Below are positions 1 through 8,077 of a stretch of DNA of 64,000 nucleotides, one piece after another; the stretch's first letter is position 1; each line of letters opens with the position of its first letter. Source of the DNA: Rhizobium leguminosarum bv. viciae USDA 2370 (GTDB taxonomy: Bacteria; Pseudomonadota; Alphaproteobacteria; Rhizobiales; Rhizobiaceae); the NCBI RefSeq assembly GCF_002008365.1, contig NZ_MRDL01000054.1, positions 186,001 through 250,000 on the forward strand, in the 5' to 3' direction. Below the pieces are notes generated by a model. The model was not told the DNA's origin. It ran no database searches and saw only the letters and a list, made by a program, of their open reading frames with translations. A program made the translations under genes and the position numbers.

Positions 1-862
1 AGCCGCCGGGGCTTGCCGGAAAGACCACGGTGCGGTTGCCGTTCAGGAAGGTGCGGTGGTGGATATGGGCGTGGATGGCACGGGCCAGCACCTGGCTTTC
101 GACGTCGCGGCCGATCGAGACATAGTCGTCGGGCGACTGTGCATGGGTGATGCGCGCCGTGTCCTGTTCGATGATCGGGCCCTCGTCGAGATCGGCGGTG
201 ACGTAATGCGCCGTCGCCCCGATCAGCTTCACGCCGCGGCCGTAGGCCTGCTTGTAAGGGTTGGCGCCCTTGAAGCTCGGCAGGAAGGAATGGTGGATGT
301 TGATGATCCGGCCAGACATCTTCTGGCACATCGCATCCGAAAGCACCTGCATGTAGCGGGCGAGAACGATCAGCTCCGTACCGGTCTGTTCGACTATATC
401 CATGATCTGGCCTTCGGCCTGCAGCTTGTTCTCCTTCGTCACCTTGATGTGGTGGAAGGGGATGTCGTGGTTGACCACGACCTTCTGGTAATCGAAATGG
501 TTGGAGACGACGCCGACGATGTCGATCGGCAGTGCGCCGATCTTCCAGCGGTAGAGCAGGTCGTTGAGGCAATGGCCGAACCGCGACACCATCAGCAGCA
601 CCTTCATGCGGGCGTTGCCGTCATGGATCTCGGCATCCATGGCGAACCGCTTGGAGATCGGCTCGAAGCCTTCCTTGAGTTCGGCAAGGGGCACGCCTTC
701 CTCGGAGATGAAGCTCACTCGCGTGAAGAACTTGCCGGTATCCAGATCGTCGAACTGGGAACTATCGACGATGTTGCAGCCCTTGTCTGCCAGATAGCTC
801 GAAATCGCCGCGACGATGCCGCGTGTCGATTTGCAGGATACCGTCAATACGTAACTTGTCAT
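1..862 (-). CDS. purU: Formyltetrahydrofolate deformylase (3' end cut by window)
   Basis: Hydrolyses 10-formyl-tetrahydrofolate to formate and tetrahydrofolate in the cytosol, balancing one-carbon pools and supplying formate for purine synthesis. The visible 287 residues start MTSYVLTVSCKSTRGI, an ACT-type regulatory domain over about the first 80 residues. A formyltransferase fold follows, with the catalytic segment NIHHSFLPSFKGA near residue 190 and the DLDEGPI aspartate near residue 224. The ATG lies a few bases behind a purine-rich GGAGAGGGAAAG. The family is about 290 residues, so only a handful of C-terminal residues fall outside the window. It is transcribed away from the exopolysaccharide-type genes to its right and appears to be a lone gene. 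Confidence 0.95.
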   Translation of the reverse strand, partial: MTSYVLTVSCKSTRGIVAAISSYLADKGCNIVDSSQFDDLDTGKFFTRVSFISEEGVPLAELKEGFEPISKRFAMDAEIHDGNARMKVLLMVSRFGHCLNDLLYRWKIGALPIDIVGVVSNHFDYQKVVVNHDIPFHHIKVTKENKLQAEGQIMDIVEQTGTELIVLARYMQVLSDAMCQKMSGRIINIHHSFLPSFKGANPYKQAYGRGVKLIGATAHYVTADLDEGPIIEQDTARITHAQSPDDYVSIGRDVESQVLARAIHAHIHHRTFLNGNRTVVFPASPGG

Positions 863-1072
863 GTCTTTCCCTCTCCAAGGCCGCCGCCGTGCTTAGATCA
901 AAGCCCGGGCCGCGAATAGGCCGGCGCACTTTCATTCATGCGACAAATTGCAAGAGAAACCATCACGTTTCTGCAAGTTCTCTCATTTGCCAAGTCTGAA
1001 GCTTAGGAGAAGTTGCGCGAAAAACTGTACCGTCAGCGCCGCTTGGATGCGTATTCTCGCCTTCGACGCGCT

Positions 1073-2089
1073 TTAGGCCGGCGGGCGGCTCGCCACGGCC
1101 GCTTTACGGCGAGGCGTCGTGATCTCATGGATAATTGCGCCGCCGATCGACGAGAGCACCAGCGAGAGGATGACGAAGAGCACCGGCTGCTGCAGGATGC
1201 CGATCGGCAGCCGATCGGCGGCGACCCTGAGAAAAGCCAGCGTGAAGGCGTGGGTGATATAGATGCTGTAGGAGCAGTCGCCGAGATAATTCAGCCATCC
1301 CACAACCGGCAGCCTGGAAAAATCGATGGAGACGGCGCCGTAGATGATGAAGATCGCCGGAATACCCCAGGCGTAGAACCGGCTTTCCGGCGGCATCAGC
1401 GCCTCGTTGATGAAGAGAAAGGCGAAGCCCATGGCAAGGGCTGCCCAAGCCCAGCGGTTCGGCAGCAGGACCTTCTGTCCGTAGAGCCAGCCGAGCACGA
1501 CACCGGCGAGAAACTCCAGCATGATCGGCTCGCGGTAGAACCGGGTCACAGTCGTTTCCGGCAGCAGCCGGCAGGTGATCAGGATGAGGGCAAAGACGGC
1601 AAACATCGCCGGGATGCGGCGAACCTCCTGTAGCGGCAGCAGAAGCGCAAAGACCAAGTAGAAGAACATTTCGTAGTTCAGCGTCCAGCCCGGGACGACC
1701 ACCGGCGTGATCGTGCTGGGATCGGCCGCATTGGCCCATGGCAGGAACAACAGCGAGGCGATGAGATGCGGCAGGTCGAACACCGTCGATTTCAACAATG
1801 ACGGGGCCACCAGCGCCACAGTCGCCGAAAACAGCGTCGCCAGCCAGTAGAGCGGTACGATCCTTTTGATGCGCCGCCGGGCGAAATCGACCGGGCTCAT
1901 CGCGCGTCCGCTCGTCGTCAGCCACATCACGAAACCGCTCAGGACGAAGAAGATGTCGACGCCGGTTTCGCCATAGATGAAGGCGGTGGCGTCGACCGCG
2001 GGATTGACCTTGGCAAGCTGCAATATCGCGTGGAAATAGACGACCATCAGCGCCGCGATGGCACGCAGATATTGAAGCTGGACAAGCAT
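1073..2089 (-). CDS. Acyltransferase 3 family membrane protein (ExoZ/OafA-like)
   Basis: Predicted integral-membrane O-acyltransferase of 338 residues that would transfer acetyl or another acyl group to a surface polysaccharide or its lipid-linked repeat unit. It opens with the family signature LQYLRAIAALMVVYFHA, and about ten hydrophobic segments run to the C-terminus, matching the usual length of the family. It is the last gene of a minus-strand run behind a Wzy-like polymerase (46-base gap) and a GH5 endoglucanase. That context points to decoration of an exopolysaccharide. The acyl group and the target sugar cannot be read from sequence. Confidence 0.88.
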   Translation of the reverse strand: MLVQLQYLRAIAALMVVYFHAILQLAKVNPAVDATAFIYGETGVDIFFVLSGFVMWLTTSGRAMSPVDFARRRIKRIVPLYWLATLFSATVALVAPSLLKSTVFDLPHLIASLLFLPWANAADPSTITPVVVPGWTLNYEMFFYLVFALLLPLQEVRRIPAMFAVFALILITCRLLPETTVTRFYREPIMLEFLAGVVLGWLYGQKVLLPNRWAWAALAMGFAFLFINEALMPPESRFYAWGIPAIFIIYGAVSIDFSRLPVVGWLNYLGDCSYSIYITHAFTLAFLRVAADRLPIGILQQPVLFVILSLVLSSIGGAIIHEITTPRRKAAVASRPPA

Positions 2090-2135
2090 CGAGCGTCTTG
2101 CTCCCTCGGGCTCGCGCGGACAGGCGCCGCTGCGG

Positions 2136-3422
2136 TCAACTCAATACATCTGCCGGACGACCCTGCTGGATGCGCGGGCTGTCGTGGAAGCGCATATATC
2201 CGACGACGAACCATAGGAGACCGGCGATCTTCATCGAGAAGACCGCGGTTCCCCCGATCATCATATTCAGAAAAATGAAAAGAGAAAGTGAATGGGCGCA
2301 GCGCCGCTGTGCCGCCGTGCGCCCGGCGGGAAAGAGGCAGACGAACAGCCACAAGGCGATGACGCCGAAGATCGTCGCCGCGTAGATCAGGTAGACATAG
2401 CCGCTGTCGGCGAATTCGGCGACCCGGTCGACCGAAAGTCCAAGGATGGCAAGCGGATCGAGCTCCATGATCTTCTTCATCGTCAGGTTGATGCGGCCGG
2501 TGAAATTGTCGCCCGTCGCATTGGGTTTCATCACGTAGACGAGGAAGCCGGCGGCGACGATCAGCGGCATCAGCGCCAGATTGAAATTCTTCGGGATCTT
2601 CGGAAAGACGAAGTAGCCGACGATGCAGGCAAAGCAGAAGATCAGCATCGTGCGCGTGTCGTTCGTCACCAGGATCAGCACGGCCGTGCTGATCATCAGC
2701 AACCGGTCCCAGCGGCCAAGCCTCTCCCACATCGAGATCAGGTAGACCGCGATCACGCCGCAGAAATTGGCCAGCGACACCTGTTCGAGGAAGATCGAGG
2801 AGGAACGATGGTCGATGATACCGAAGGAGAAGCGCTCGGGAAAGCCGAGCGCGTTCTGGAAGAGGCCCGTCGTGTTGTAGCTCAGCGGCAGCAGCCCTCG
2901 CGTATTGGCGAAATAATCGGACGGGTGGACGATGCTGACATAGAACGGCACGCTGATGATCTCGAAGATCAGGAAGATCAGGACGGCAAGACTTGCCCAG
3001 CGAAAGGCGAGCTTCATCGTTTTCTCGTTGCTCCAGCCGCCGAGCCCGGTAAAGCAGAAGATGATCAGCACGTTGCGGAAGTGATCGATGAACAGCATGC
3101 GGTTGAGCACGCTGACATAGATGGTCACGATGAGCGTGAACAGCAGGAACAGGAAGGCCGGCAGGTCGGTCTCGTAGATCCCCTTGTGCAGGATGTAGAT
3201 GATGGCGCTCGCCATGATCAGGCCTTCACTGGCGGCGACATGCGTCATCGACAGCGGCACGATGTTGTGGTTGATGAAGGCCAGAATGCCGTTGTAGAGC
3301 ACGGAGAGCAGGCCGAGCCAGAACACCGTATGATCGGTGCGTGATGCCTCGCGGGCAGCATCGAGCCGGTTGCCGGCTACAGTGAATGTCGCTGTCCTGT
3401 GATCGACGACTGCCATGCTCAT
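2136..3422 (-). CDS. Wzy/O-antigen-ligase-like polysaccharide polymerase
   Basis: Polytopic inner-membrane protein of 428 residues with about ten to twelve hydrophobic segments and one longer periplasmic loop in the second half. This is the pattern of the O-antigen polymerase/ligase superfamily (Wzy, ExoQ). Such proteins join lipid-linked repeat units on the periplasmic face. The start is the ATG in ATGAGCATGGCAGTC, whose first four bases overlap the TGA of the endoglucanase gene (ATGA overlap) behind a GGGGA. This suggests translational coupling. The next in-frame ATG is at 3416. Superfamily sequence identity is always low, so the call rests on topology and on the acyltransferase, GH5 and GumC-type neighbours. 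Confidence 0.75.
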   Translation of the reverse strand: MSMAVVDHRTATFTVAGNRLDAAREASRTDHTVFWLGLLSVLYNGILAFINHNIVPLSMTHVAASEGLIMASAIIYILHKGIYETDLPAFLFLLFTLIVTIYVSVLNRMLFIDHFRNVLIIFCFTGLGGWSNEKTMKLAFRWASLAVLIFLIFEIISVPFYVSIVHPSDYFANTRGLLPLSYNTTGLFQNALGFPERFSFGIIDHRSSSIFLEQVSLANFCGVIAVYLISMWERLGRWDRLLMISTAVLILVTNDTRTMLIFCFACIVGYFVFPKIPKNFNLALMPLIVAAGFLVYVMKPNATGDNFTGRINLTMKKIMELDPLAILGLSVDRVAEFADSGYVYLIYAATIFGVIALWLFVCLFPAGRTAAQRRCAHSLSLFIFLNMMIGGTAVFSMKIAGLLWFVVGYMRFHDSPRIQQGRPADVLS

Positions 3423-4468
3423 TTCCCCGCAGGCTTGACGGCGGAGCAAGTGCCGGCATCGGCTTTTGCCGCCTCGGCAAGAAGCCGCATCTGCGGCCGC
3501 TCAGAGCCCTTGCGCGGCTGGACGTTGAAGGGCTCGTCCGCCGGCCACCATTCGCCGGCCGCCCAGTAGGACCAGCCGAGCCAGACGTCGCTATTATCAG
3601 TCATGGTGGCGTAGATTTCGGTCAATCCGCTCATGCAGTCCTTGTCGGCGGAGGCGCCGAATTCACCGAGAAAGCCGCGCTTGTGGTTCCGCTTCAGCCA
3701 GGCGGTGACCCCGGCGATCGCCTCGACCGCAGCAGTCGAGCCTTCGCAGGTCGGATGGGTGCCGGAGGAATCGGCATCGAGATACTGGTGAACCTCATAA
3801 GCGTAGAAATTGAGTGGATCGCGCACGCCGAGCATCACCGTGCCGTTGGCGCCGCCGATCACATCCTTTTCCCAGCTTGACGCGCCGCTCCAGGCTGTGC
3901 CCGGCACCAGGATGAGGTTGCGCGCGCCGACGGCGCGGATGCTGCGGATCGCCGCATTGGCGGCATCCAGCCAGTCGGTCGCCTTGATGTCGTGCGGTTC
4001 GTTCATCAGGCCGAAGAGAACACCGTCCTGATTGGCGAATTCAACGGCGAGCCTTGCCCAGAAATCCCCGAAGGCGGCATCCGTTGCCGGCGCCGTGCCG
4101 ACCTGGGTCTTGTCGTAATAGCCGAAATTATGCGGGTCGAGCAGAACCGCCATGCCGTGTTTGCGAATGAGGCCGATGGTATCCTTGAGCCGCTTGAGCT
4201 CGTCCTCGTCGAGCCGCCCGCCGAGTGCGGACTGCAGCCGCTCCCAGCGGAAGGGCAGTCGGATGATCGTCATGCCCTTTTTGGCGAAATAGCTAATCGT
4301 GTCTTCGCCGGGATAGGTATAGTTGGTGCCATAGATGCCGCCGCGCTCGCCATATTCGCCGCCGGACAAATTGACGCCGCGGTAGCACGGGGCCTCAGCC
4401 GCAAGGACCGGCGACGGGGTGAGAGCGACCGCAAGCAGCAGCGCTGTCAGATGTCGTGTCGTCCTCAT
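3419..4468 (-). CDS. Exported GH5 family endoglucanase (cellulase)
   Basis: Secreted glycoside hydrolase cutting beta-1,4-type glucans. A Sec signal peptide (RTTRHLTALLLAVALTP, ending near AAEAP) leads a TIM-barrel enzyme. Family landmarks are the acid/base glutamate in LMNEPHD near residue 155 and the nucleophile in GFLGEFGAS near residue 268. Other conserved pieces are IIRLPFRWERLQ, LLDPHNFG and YEVHQYLD. The ATG at 4468 has GAGGA five bases upstream, while another ATG at 4474 overlaps that site. It is first in a run with the polymerase (4-base overlap) and the acyltransferase, so it probably trims or releases the polymer made by this locus. Confidence 0.9.
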   Translation of the reverse strand: MRTTRHLTALLLAVALTPSPVLAAEAPCYRGVNLSGGEYGERGGIYGTNYTYPGEDTISYFAKKGMTIIRLPFRWERLQSALGGRLDEDELKRLKDTIGLIRKHGMAVLLDPHNFGYYDKTQVGTAPATDAAFGDFWARLAVEFANQDGVLFGLMNEPHDIKATDWLDAANAAIRSIRAVGARNLILVPGTAWSGASSWEKDVIGGANGTVMLGVRDPLNFYAYEVHQYLDADSSGTHPTCEGSTAAVEAIAGVTAWLKRNHKRGFLGEFGASADKDCMSGLTEIYATMTDNSDVWLGWSYWAAGEWWPADEPFNVQPRKGSERPQMRLLAEAAKADAGTCSAVKPAGK

Positions 4469-4520
4469 GGCCATCCTCGCTATCGCGGCAATCGCAACGT
4501 CGGCGTCGCTGAAGTTATTT

Positions 4521-4533
4521 TAACGGTCCGTTA
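4521..4533. promoter_or_regulatory. 13-bp perfect palindrome in the divergent EPS promoter region
   Basis: TAACGGTCCGTTA is a perfect palindrome in the 134-bp gap between the endoglucanase gene (minus) and the GumC-type gene (plus). An AT-rich TAAGAATTTCTAAAG follows at once. Position and symmetry suit a regulator site shared by both transcripts. No regulator gene lies next to it, and the binding protein is unknown. Confidence 0.35.
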
Positions 4534-4602
4534 GCTAAGAATTTCTAAAGTATCAGCACCTCGGCTTCAGTCTTTCACGCTGGGCGGGACACGAGTGCGC
4601 GT

Positions 4603-6216
4603 ATGAACCAGTATGACAGGAACAGGGTAAGCCGGCTCCCTGGCTGGCGCAGTTTTGAGCCATCTCAGACTGCGCCGGAAGGCGTGCGCATGCGCAGTCC
4701 CGTCATCCGCCCGGATGATTTCGTCCGGCCGTCGCCCGAACCCGCTTCGCCCCCTTTCGTGCCGCCGGAAAATACTACGGAAACCCGCCAGTATGAGCGT
4801 CCGGCACCTCCGCCGCCGCTTCCAAAACAACCTGTCGTCGACGCGCCGTCGAACGCAGCATCCGCGCCTGCGGCACCACTTCTCGACCTCCGCTCGAGTA
4901 TCGCCGCGATCTGGAGCCGACGGCTGATCGTGCTGGGCCTGGCGCTTCTCGGAGCTGTGGCAGGCGGGGCGGTGGCGCCGCGCATCGCCCAGAAATTCAC
5001 CGCCGTCAGCAGCCTCTATTTCGACCCGCGCCAGATCGGCCTTGCCGATACCGGCGCGCAATCTTCGGGTCCCTCGCCGGAAATGATCTCGGCGCTGATC
5101 GATAGCCAGGTGCAGATCCTGACCTCGGGCAATGTGCTGCGGCGCGTCGCTGAAGCCATGAAGCTCGACCAGGATCCCGAATTCACCGGCGGCCGCACGG
5201 ATGGCGCCGCCGTGATCGGCACTCTGCAGAAGGCGCTGGTCATCACCCGTGAGGCCAGCACCTATGTCGTCTCGCTTGCCGCCACGACCAATGATCCCGA
5301 AAAATCCGCAAGGCTTGCCAACCAGGTCGTCACCTCCTTCACCGAGGAAGAGAACAGTGCTTCGAACGGCATTTACGAAAACACCTCCTCGACGCTCGAC
5401 GGACGCCTCAACGACCTGCGCCAGAAGGTGCTGGAGGCCGAGCAGGCTGTCGAAACCTTCCGCGCCGACAACGACATGGCCGCGACAGAAGGTAACCTGA
5501 TTTCCGATCAGCGGCTCGTGTCGCTGAACACGATGCTGGTGACGGCACAGGAAAAGACCATCCAGGCGAAGGCGCGCGCCGATGCCGTCGCCAATCTCCG
5601 CGTCGAGGACATCGTCGCCGGCAACCAGGCGGAGGGCGGCGTCACCTCGCCGCTCGTCAGTCTGCGTCAGCAATATGCCACCCAGGCCGCCGCCGTCGGC
5701 AGCCTCGAAAGCCAGATGGGCACGCGTCATCCGCGCCTGCAGGCGGCCCGCTCCTCGCTGCAGAGCATATCAGGCGAAATCAAGGGCGAATTGCAGCGTC
5801 TCGCCACCTCGGCAAGGGGCGAATACGAGCAGGCCAAGGCCGCCGAGGACAGCATCGCCAAGGAACTTGCCGTGCAGAAGGCGCTGCAGGCGAGTACCTC
5901 CGACAAGCAGGTGGAATTGAACGAATTGCAGCGCAAGGCGACGGCGGCGCGCGATATTTACGAGACGGTGCTGAAACGCTCCGGCCAGACGAGCGAGGAG
6001 CAGAACTTCAACCAGAGTAACATTCGCGTCATTTCGCCGGCCGAGCCGCCGGTCAAGGGAGACGGTCCCGGAAAGACGATTCTATTGGTTGCCGGCGTCA
6101 TCGGCGGTTTTCTCGCGGGTTTCGTCATCGGCGCCGGTTTTGCGATCCTCGCCGGTCTCTTCGGCCATCCCGTCATCAGAAGTTATTTCAGGAAGTCCCC
6201 CGCTGCGGCCGCTTGA
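4603..6216 (+). CDS. GumC/Wzz-type exopolysaccharide chain-length and export protein
   Basis: Inner-membrane polysaccharide co-polymerase of 537 residues. A proline-rich cytoplasmic N-terminus (about residues 1-95, with a run of prolines near 65) is followed by a first membrane helix near 105-128. A large periplasmic domain contains long coiled-coil stretches rich in Ala, Gln and Glu (about 250-450). A second membrane helix lies near 490-520. That is the Wzz/GumC layout, without a C-terminal BY-kinase domain. It faces the endoglucanase-polymerase-acyltransferase run across a shared 134-bp gap, so it most likely sets chain length for, or exports, the same polymer. Confidence 0.88.
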   Translation: MNQYDRNRVSRLPGWRSFEPSQTAPEGVRMRSPVIRPDDFVRPSPEPASPPFVPPENTTETRQYERPAPPPPLPKQPVVDAPSNAASAPAAPLLDLRSSIAAIWSRRLIVLGLALLGAVAGGAVAPRIAQKFTAVSSLYFDPRQIGLADTGAQSSGPSPEMISALIDSQVQILTSGNVLRRVAEAMKLDQDPEFTGGRTDGAAVIGTLQKALVITREASTYVVSLAATTNDPEKSARLANQVVTSFTEEENSASNGIYENTSSTLDGRLNDLRQKVLEAEQAVETFRADNDMAATEGNLISDQRLVSLNTMLVTAQEKTIQAKARADAVANLRVEDIVAGNQAEGGVTSPLVSLRQQYATQAAAVGSLESQMGTRHPRLQAARSSLQSISGEIKGELQRLATSARGEYEQAKAAEDSIAKELAVQKALQASTSDKQVELNELQRKATAARDIYETVLKRSGQTSEEQNFNQSNIRVISPAEPPVKGDGPGKTILLVAGVIGGFLAGFVIGAGFAILAGLFGHPVIRSYFRKSPAAAA

Positions 6217-6275
6217 TGACGGTCGTCGGTTTTCCTACATCGGAAGTGCGGCCTATCGCCGGCAGGAGAGTTCCC

Positions 6276-6608
6276 ATGCGGCTGTTGATGATGCCTCTGA
6301 TATCGCTCGTTGCCGTGTCGAGCCTCGCCCCGGCGTCCGCCTTTGCCGTCGACTGGACAAAATCCGTCGATTCCGGGGTTCAACCCCTCTATCCCTATAA
6401 GGGTCTTCCCGGCGTCAAGGCGCAGCCGGACAAGAAAGAGGAGGATTCCTACAATTGCCGCACCGAAACCGTGCAGATCCGCCGCCGTTACGACGAGATC
6501 TTCCGCTCCGGCGGCATGCCGACGCTGATGTATGTCTGCGAACGCGACGGCTTCATCTCGATGGACGACAAGGTCCCCCTGCGCGGCCACTATCAGCCGG
6601 TGCGGTGA
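6276..6608 (+). CDS. Small exported protein, unknown function
   Basis: A 110-residue protein with a clear signal peptide (RLLMMPLISLVAVSSLAPASAFA) and a mature part of about 85 residues. The mature part holds two cysteines (SYNCRTE and MYVCERDG) that could form a disulphide. The ATG at 6276 has GGAGAG nine bases upstream and is preferred over an in-frame start at 6213 that would bury the signal sequence. It follows the GumC-type gene by 59 bases on the same strand and may be cotranscribed, which hints at an envelope or EPS-related role. I do not recognise the family. Confidence 0.6.
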   Translation: MRLLMMPLISLVAVSSLAPASAFAVDWTKSVDSGVQPLYPYKGLPGVKAQPDKKEEDSYNCRTETVQIRRRYDEIFRSGGMPTLMYVCERDGFISMDDKVPLRGHYQPVR

Positions 6609-6756
6609 ACGCTTCGGGCCGACTGCTGCAATGTCGTGCTGTTGTGGTGAACTCCAGCGGCTGACGGCATAGGCAGCGGCTGATCTGGACAGGACGGCGC
6701 CGGATCCCATTCCGCCGGCCGATGGCTGCTGACAAAGGCGGGCGTGTCGGCAGAAA

Positions 6757-6810
6757 GAAAAAATCCCACTTCGGAATCTCGAAATTCCCCCGCTTCGGGA
6801 TTCCGAAGTG
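6757..6810 (-). terminator. Strong Rho-independent terminator
   Basis: Arms at 6767-6783 and 6794-6810 form a 17-bp stem with one mismatch around a 10-base loop. Read on the minus strand the stem is followed by GGA and then six T residues (6763-6758). It lies 60 bases beyond the stop of the minus-strand small-protein gene at 6870 and is oriented to end that transcript, which supports the gene being real. Confidence 0.8.
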
Positions 6811-6869
6811 CTACATACATTATGGTGGGAGTTCCCAGGCGCTGCCATACCTTGGCCGGATCGTTGCGG

Positions 6870-7154
6870 CTAAGTCTCCAGATTAAGCTGGAGTGGAGTG
6901 TCGTCTGCCTTGACGACCTTGGACTTGCGCTTTGTTGCCGCACGGCGTGCTGGCTTGGTGGTTTTCGGCAGAGTGTCGGAGCCGAACTCGTCTGCCTCGG
7001 AGCTGGGCAGCAGCAGGCCGGCCGCAGGCGCCGCAGCGGCTACCTCAATGACCGGCTTGGGGGGCGGTATTTCAATGGCCGGCTTGGCAGCTGACACCTC
7101 GCGGACCTTTATAGGCTCGGGGTGGCTGGCGGCGGGTGCGGCGTATCGGATCAT
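6870..7154 (-). CDS. Small basic, proline/alanine-rich protein behind a LexA-type box
   Basis: A 94-residue protein of no family I recognise. The first half is Ala/Pro-rich (AKPAIEIPPPKPVIEVAAAA). The second half has a basic patch, KTTKPARRAATKRKSK near residues 65-80, that could bind nucleic acid, and a short tail ending LQLNLET. It has no signal peptide or membrane helix, so it is probably cytosolic and largely disordered. The ATG is chosen because GGAG lies seven bases upstream, while an in-frame TTG at 7160 lacks a good site. A GTTC-N7-GTTC direct repeat at 7172-7186 sits 17 bases upstream of the ATG and a strong terminator lies downstream. It therefore looks like a single-gene, LexA-controlled unit. 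The function is unknown. Confidence 0.65.
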   Translation of the reverse strand: MIRYAAPAASHPEPIKVREVSAAKPAIEIPPPKPVIEVAAAAPAAGLLLPSSEADEFGSDTLPKTTKPARRAATKRKSKVVKADDTPLQLNLET

Positions 7155-7171
7155 CAGCAAGACTCCATTTT

Positions 7172-7186
7172 GTTCGCTTTATGTTC
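7172..7186 (-). promoter_or_regulatory. Candidate LexA (SOS) box GTTC-N7-GTTC
   Basis: The plus strand reads GTTCGCTTTATGTTC, a perfect match to the direct-repeat LexA box GTTC-N7-GTTC known for alphaproteobacteria. It is preceded by TTTT, as I recall for rhizobial boxes. A TTGACT that could serve as a -35 for the minus-strand gene lies at 7209-7204, and the box overlaps where the -10 would fall, which is a repressing position. The match is to 8 fixed bases, so chance occurrence in a genome is not negligible. Its placement 17 bases before a start codon is what makes it notable. Confidence 0.55.
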
Positions 7187-7393
7187 GCATTTGGGAGTGA
7201 GGGAGTCAATGCAGGCCAGCTATCAAGAGCGGCAGGAATAAGCGTCTAGAAATGAGGACTTCGGAGAGTTCTTGGGAGCTATTGAGCGAACAAGCCCTTG
7301 CGCGCATCGCGACTGGCCTTTGTTGCAAGGCACCTGCGCAACTTTAGTTGAAAAGGCTTAACTCCTTGATCTTGGTAGCGATCAAGAATGGAA

Positions 7394-7480
7394 TGGTGCC
7401 CAGAAGAGGACTCGAACCTCCACACCCTTTCGGGTACCAGCACCTGAAGCTGGCGCGTCTACCAATTCCGCCATCTGGGC
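7394..7480 (-). tRNA. tRNA-Leu (anticodon CAG)
   Basis: The minus strand reads GCCCAGATGGCGGAATTGG at the 5' end and ends TTCTGGGCACCA, giving a 7-bp acceptor stem and an encoded CCA. The anticodon arm is CCAGC-TTCAGGT-GCTGG with anticodon CAG. The T arm contains GGTTCGAGTCC. A long variable arm (ACCCGAAAGGGTGT) makes it class II, as expected for leucine, and the total of 87 nt fits. I found no sign of an integrated element at its 3' end. Confidence 0.97.
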
Positions 7481-7648
7481 GACGGAGAGCGATGTAAGGG
7501 GGTGGCCCCTGACTGTCAACTGGGTTTTTGAAGTTTTTCTGACAGTTGGCGAAAAAGCGGCCGATCACATGCGAGGGAGCGCCGAAGGGTGGGCATAGCG
7601 CTCCGGTTGGCACGCCCTATATAGAGGAAATATCGAAAGGAATGCATC

Positions 7649-8068
7649 ATGCTTGCTCCCCGCACGCTTCTGCTCGCCGGTCTGTTGGCCGTTTTGTCAC
7701 CCGCCATCGCCGGGGCCGATTCGCTGAAGCTGGGCAAGCCCGGGGTCGGGCCGCTCAATACCGGCTCGACGCTTTGCGATTTTCGCGGCTGCTTCGGGTT
7801 CGGGCCGCAGCAATGGCATCGCCCCGCCTATGTCCAGCCGAACTATCGCCCGCGCGGCGCGGGGCCGACCTATTACCGGCCGGGCGCTGCCGGGCCGCCG
7901 CAGCTGACCTATGATCCGCCGCCGGTGCAAAGGGTACAGCCGAAGGCGCGCGACATGAAAAGCCATGCCGCCTGGTGCAGCAACGAGTACCGCTCCTACA
8001 ATCCGCGGACGGATCGGTTCCTCACCTATGAGGGCATCTACAAGACCTGCCGCTCGCCCTATCGCTGA
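7649..8068 (+). CDS. BA14K-family exported protein
   Basis: A 139-residue protein with an N-terminal signal peptide (PRTLLLAGLLAVLSPAIAGA). A Pro/Tyr/Gly-rich middle follows, and the C-terminal BA14K domain (about residues 105-138) reads HAAWCSNEYRSYNPRTD and then LTYEGIYKTCRSPY with its two cysteines. BA14K proteins are common in Rhizobiales and were first described as a Brucella antigen. They are secreted or envelope-linked, and a lectin-like role has been suggested. The ATG has AAAGG eight bases upstream. It stands alone between tRNA-Leu and a convergent gene. Confidence 0.85.
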   Translation: MLAPRTLLLAGLLAVLSPAIAGADSLKLGKPGVGPLNTGSTLCDFRGCFGFGPQQWHRPAYVQPNYRPRGAGPTYYRPGAAGPPQLTYDPPPVQRVQPKARDMKSHAAWCSNEYRSYNPRTDRFLTYEGIYKTCRSPYR

Positions 8069-8077
8069 TCGTCGTGA

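Noticed and set aside
56..919. Plus-strand frame opposite purU
   Set aside because: purU on the minus strand has all family motifs and a ribosome site. This frame has none.
2292..3344. Long plus-strand frame opposite the polymerase gene
   Set aside because: Highly charged, low-complexity composition typical of antisense frames. The minus-strand membrane protein is the better reading.
6744..7094. Plus-strand frame opposite the small SOS-type gene
   Set aside because: No ribosome site or likely domain. The box, ribosome site and terminator all fit the minus strand.
7365..7386. Hairpin CTTGATC/GATCAAG after tRNA-Leu
   Set aside because: Only a 7-bp stem and no clear T-run. It is kept out as a terminator for lack of support.
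7250..7640. Possible integration site at tRNA-Leu
   Set aside because: No integrase gene, no direct repeat of the tRNA 3' end and no foreign-looking genes beside it.
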